DNA of 64,000 nucleotides, from assembly GCA_007844125.1 (NCBI GenBank), contig CM017573.1, positions 8,479,137-8,543,136 on the forward strand, written 5' to 3'. The notes beneath the pieces were generated by a model that was given only the letters and a program-made list of their open reading frames with translations, searched no databases and was not told the DNA's origin. Positions within the stretch are counted from its first letter, which is position 1; each line of letters starts with the position of its first letter. The translations under genes were made by a program, and so were the position numbers. Below, piece by piece: positions 63,620-64,000 of the stretch. Source of the DNA: Sinonovacula constricta. Taxonomy: Eukaryota > Mollusca > Bivalvia > Cardiida > Solecurtidae.

Positions 63620-64000
63620 GTAAGTACATGTCGTCATTACACTATATATAACCCTTACCACTAAAGTGCAATATTTTTAAGTAAACTCAATTTGTACATG
63701 TTTTCAACAGTTTTTGTCAGTTGTGTATATACTTATATATAAAATGCAAACATATATCATCACATTTGTTTTACAATTATTGATAAGTTTGTTGAATATT
63801 TTTCTTTTGTTTTTCTTGTATCAACATGCAAACATATAATCATAGATACAGTGTGTGATACAGTGTATGTTTATGTTTATAAAGAGGTTGTTTTTTATTT
63901 GAAAATATGTAACAATCTAAGTATCTAATATATGAATAAATTCTGATATGCAAAGCAGAGTAAATATTATTATTATATTATTATTATTCCATGTTCATTA
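63620..64000 (+). other. DNAH7 intron running off the window
   Basis: AT-rich, ends in (TTA)n. No further exon is seen. Confidence 0.5.

Overview
The window is animal nuclear DNA: AT-rich, intron-dominated and packed with tRNA-derived SINEs and small inverted-repeat transposons. A bivalve or other mollusc is my best guess. It rests on the repeat style (tRNA-headed SINEs with long conserved bodies, and 'aaggtcaaggtcactgttactaaaaat'-type repeats familiar from molluscs) and on the protein sequences. No sequence here proves the species.

Layout. From 1 to about 7.6 kb there is no convincing gene, only SINEs, a TTAA-ended MITE family and foldback repeats. From 10098 down to 7672 on the minus strand lies a complete three-exon gene for a 140-residue, single-membrane-span protein resembling COA1/MITRAC15 (mitochondrial complex IV/I assembly). 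Its exons are too short to be obvious as ORFs, but the phases join exactly. About 500 bp upstream, and divergently transcribed, starts the main gene. It is an axonemal dynein heavy chain on the plus strand, best matched to DNAH7 (inner-arm, single-headed). I trace 39 consecutive exons from the start codon at 10597 to 59330, all with GT-AG borders and conserved phase, giving 2427 codons: the N-terminal tail, the linker, AAA1, AAA2, AAA3, an EF-hand between AAA3 and AAA4, and the first part of AAA4. The rest of AAA4, the stalk, AAA5/6 and the C-terminal domain lie beyond the right edge.

The 498 bp between the two start codons carry an RFX-type X-box (10435-10448), the hallmark element of motile-cilium genes, so the pair probably shares a bidirectional promoter.

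After exon 39 there are three tiny exon candidates (24, 27 and 36 bp). All are phase 2/2, all are multiples of three, and all begin with R-x-A-(R/K). They look like tandemly duplicated cassette or mutually exclusive micro-exons that would vary a linker inside AAA4. This is the most novel observation in the window.

The introns hold about 38 SINE copies or fragments of four families (called A-D here). A and B share a body, as do C and D. The introns also hold at least six distinct MITE/foldback types (a hAT-like one with a perfect 8-bp target duplication, a TA-flanked one, a long-TIR Mutator-like one nested in another MITE, and a TTAA-ended family), a 31-bp minisatellite of about 32 units grown from a SINE end, a 70-bp higher-order repeat, and several microsatellites. 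Eight SINE copies end within about 50 bp of a dynein 3' splice site.
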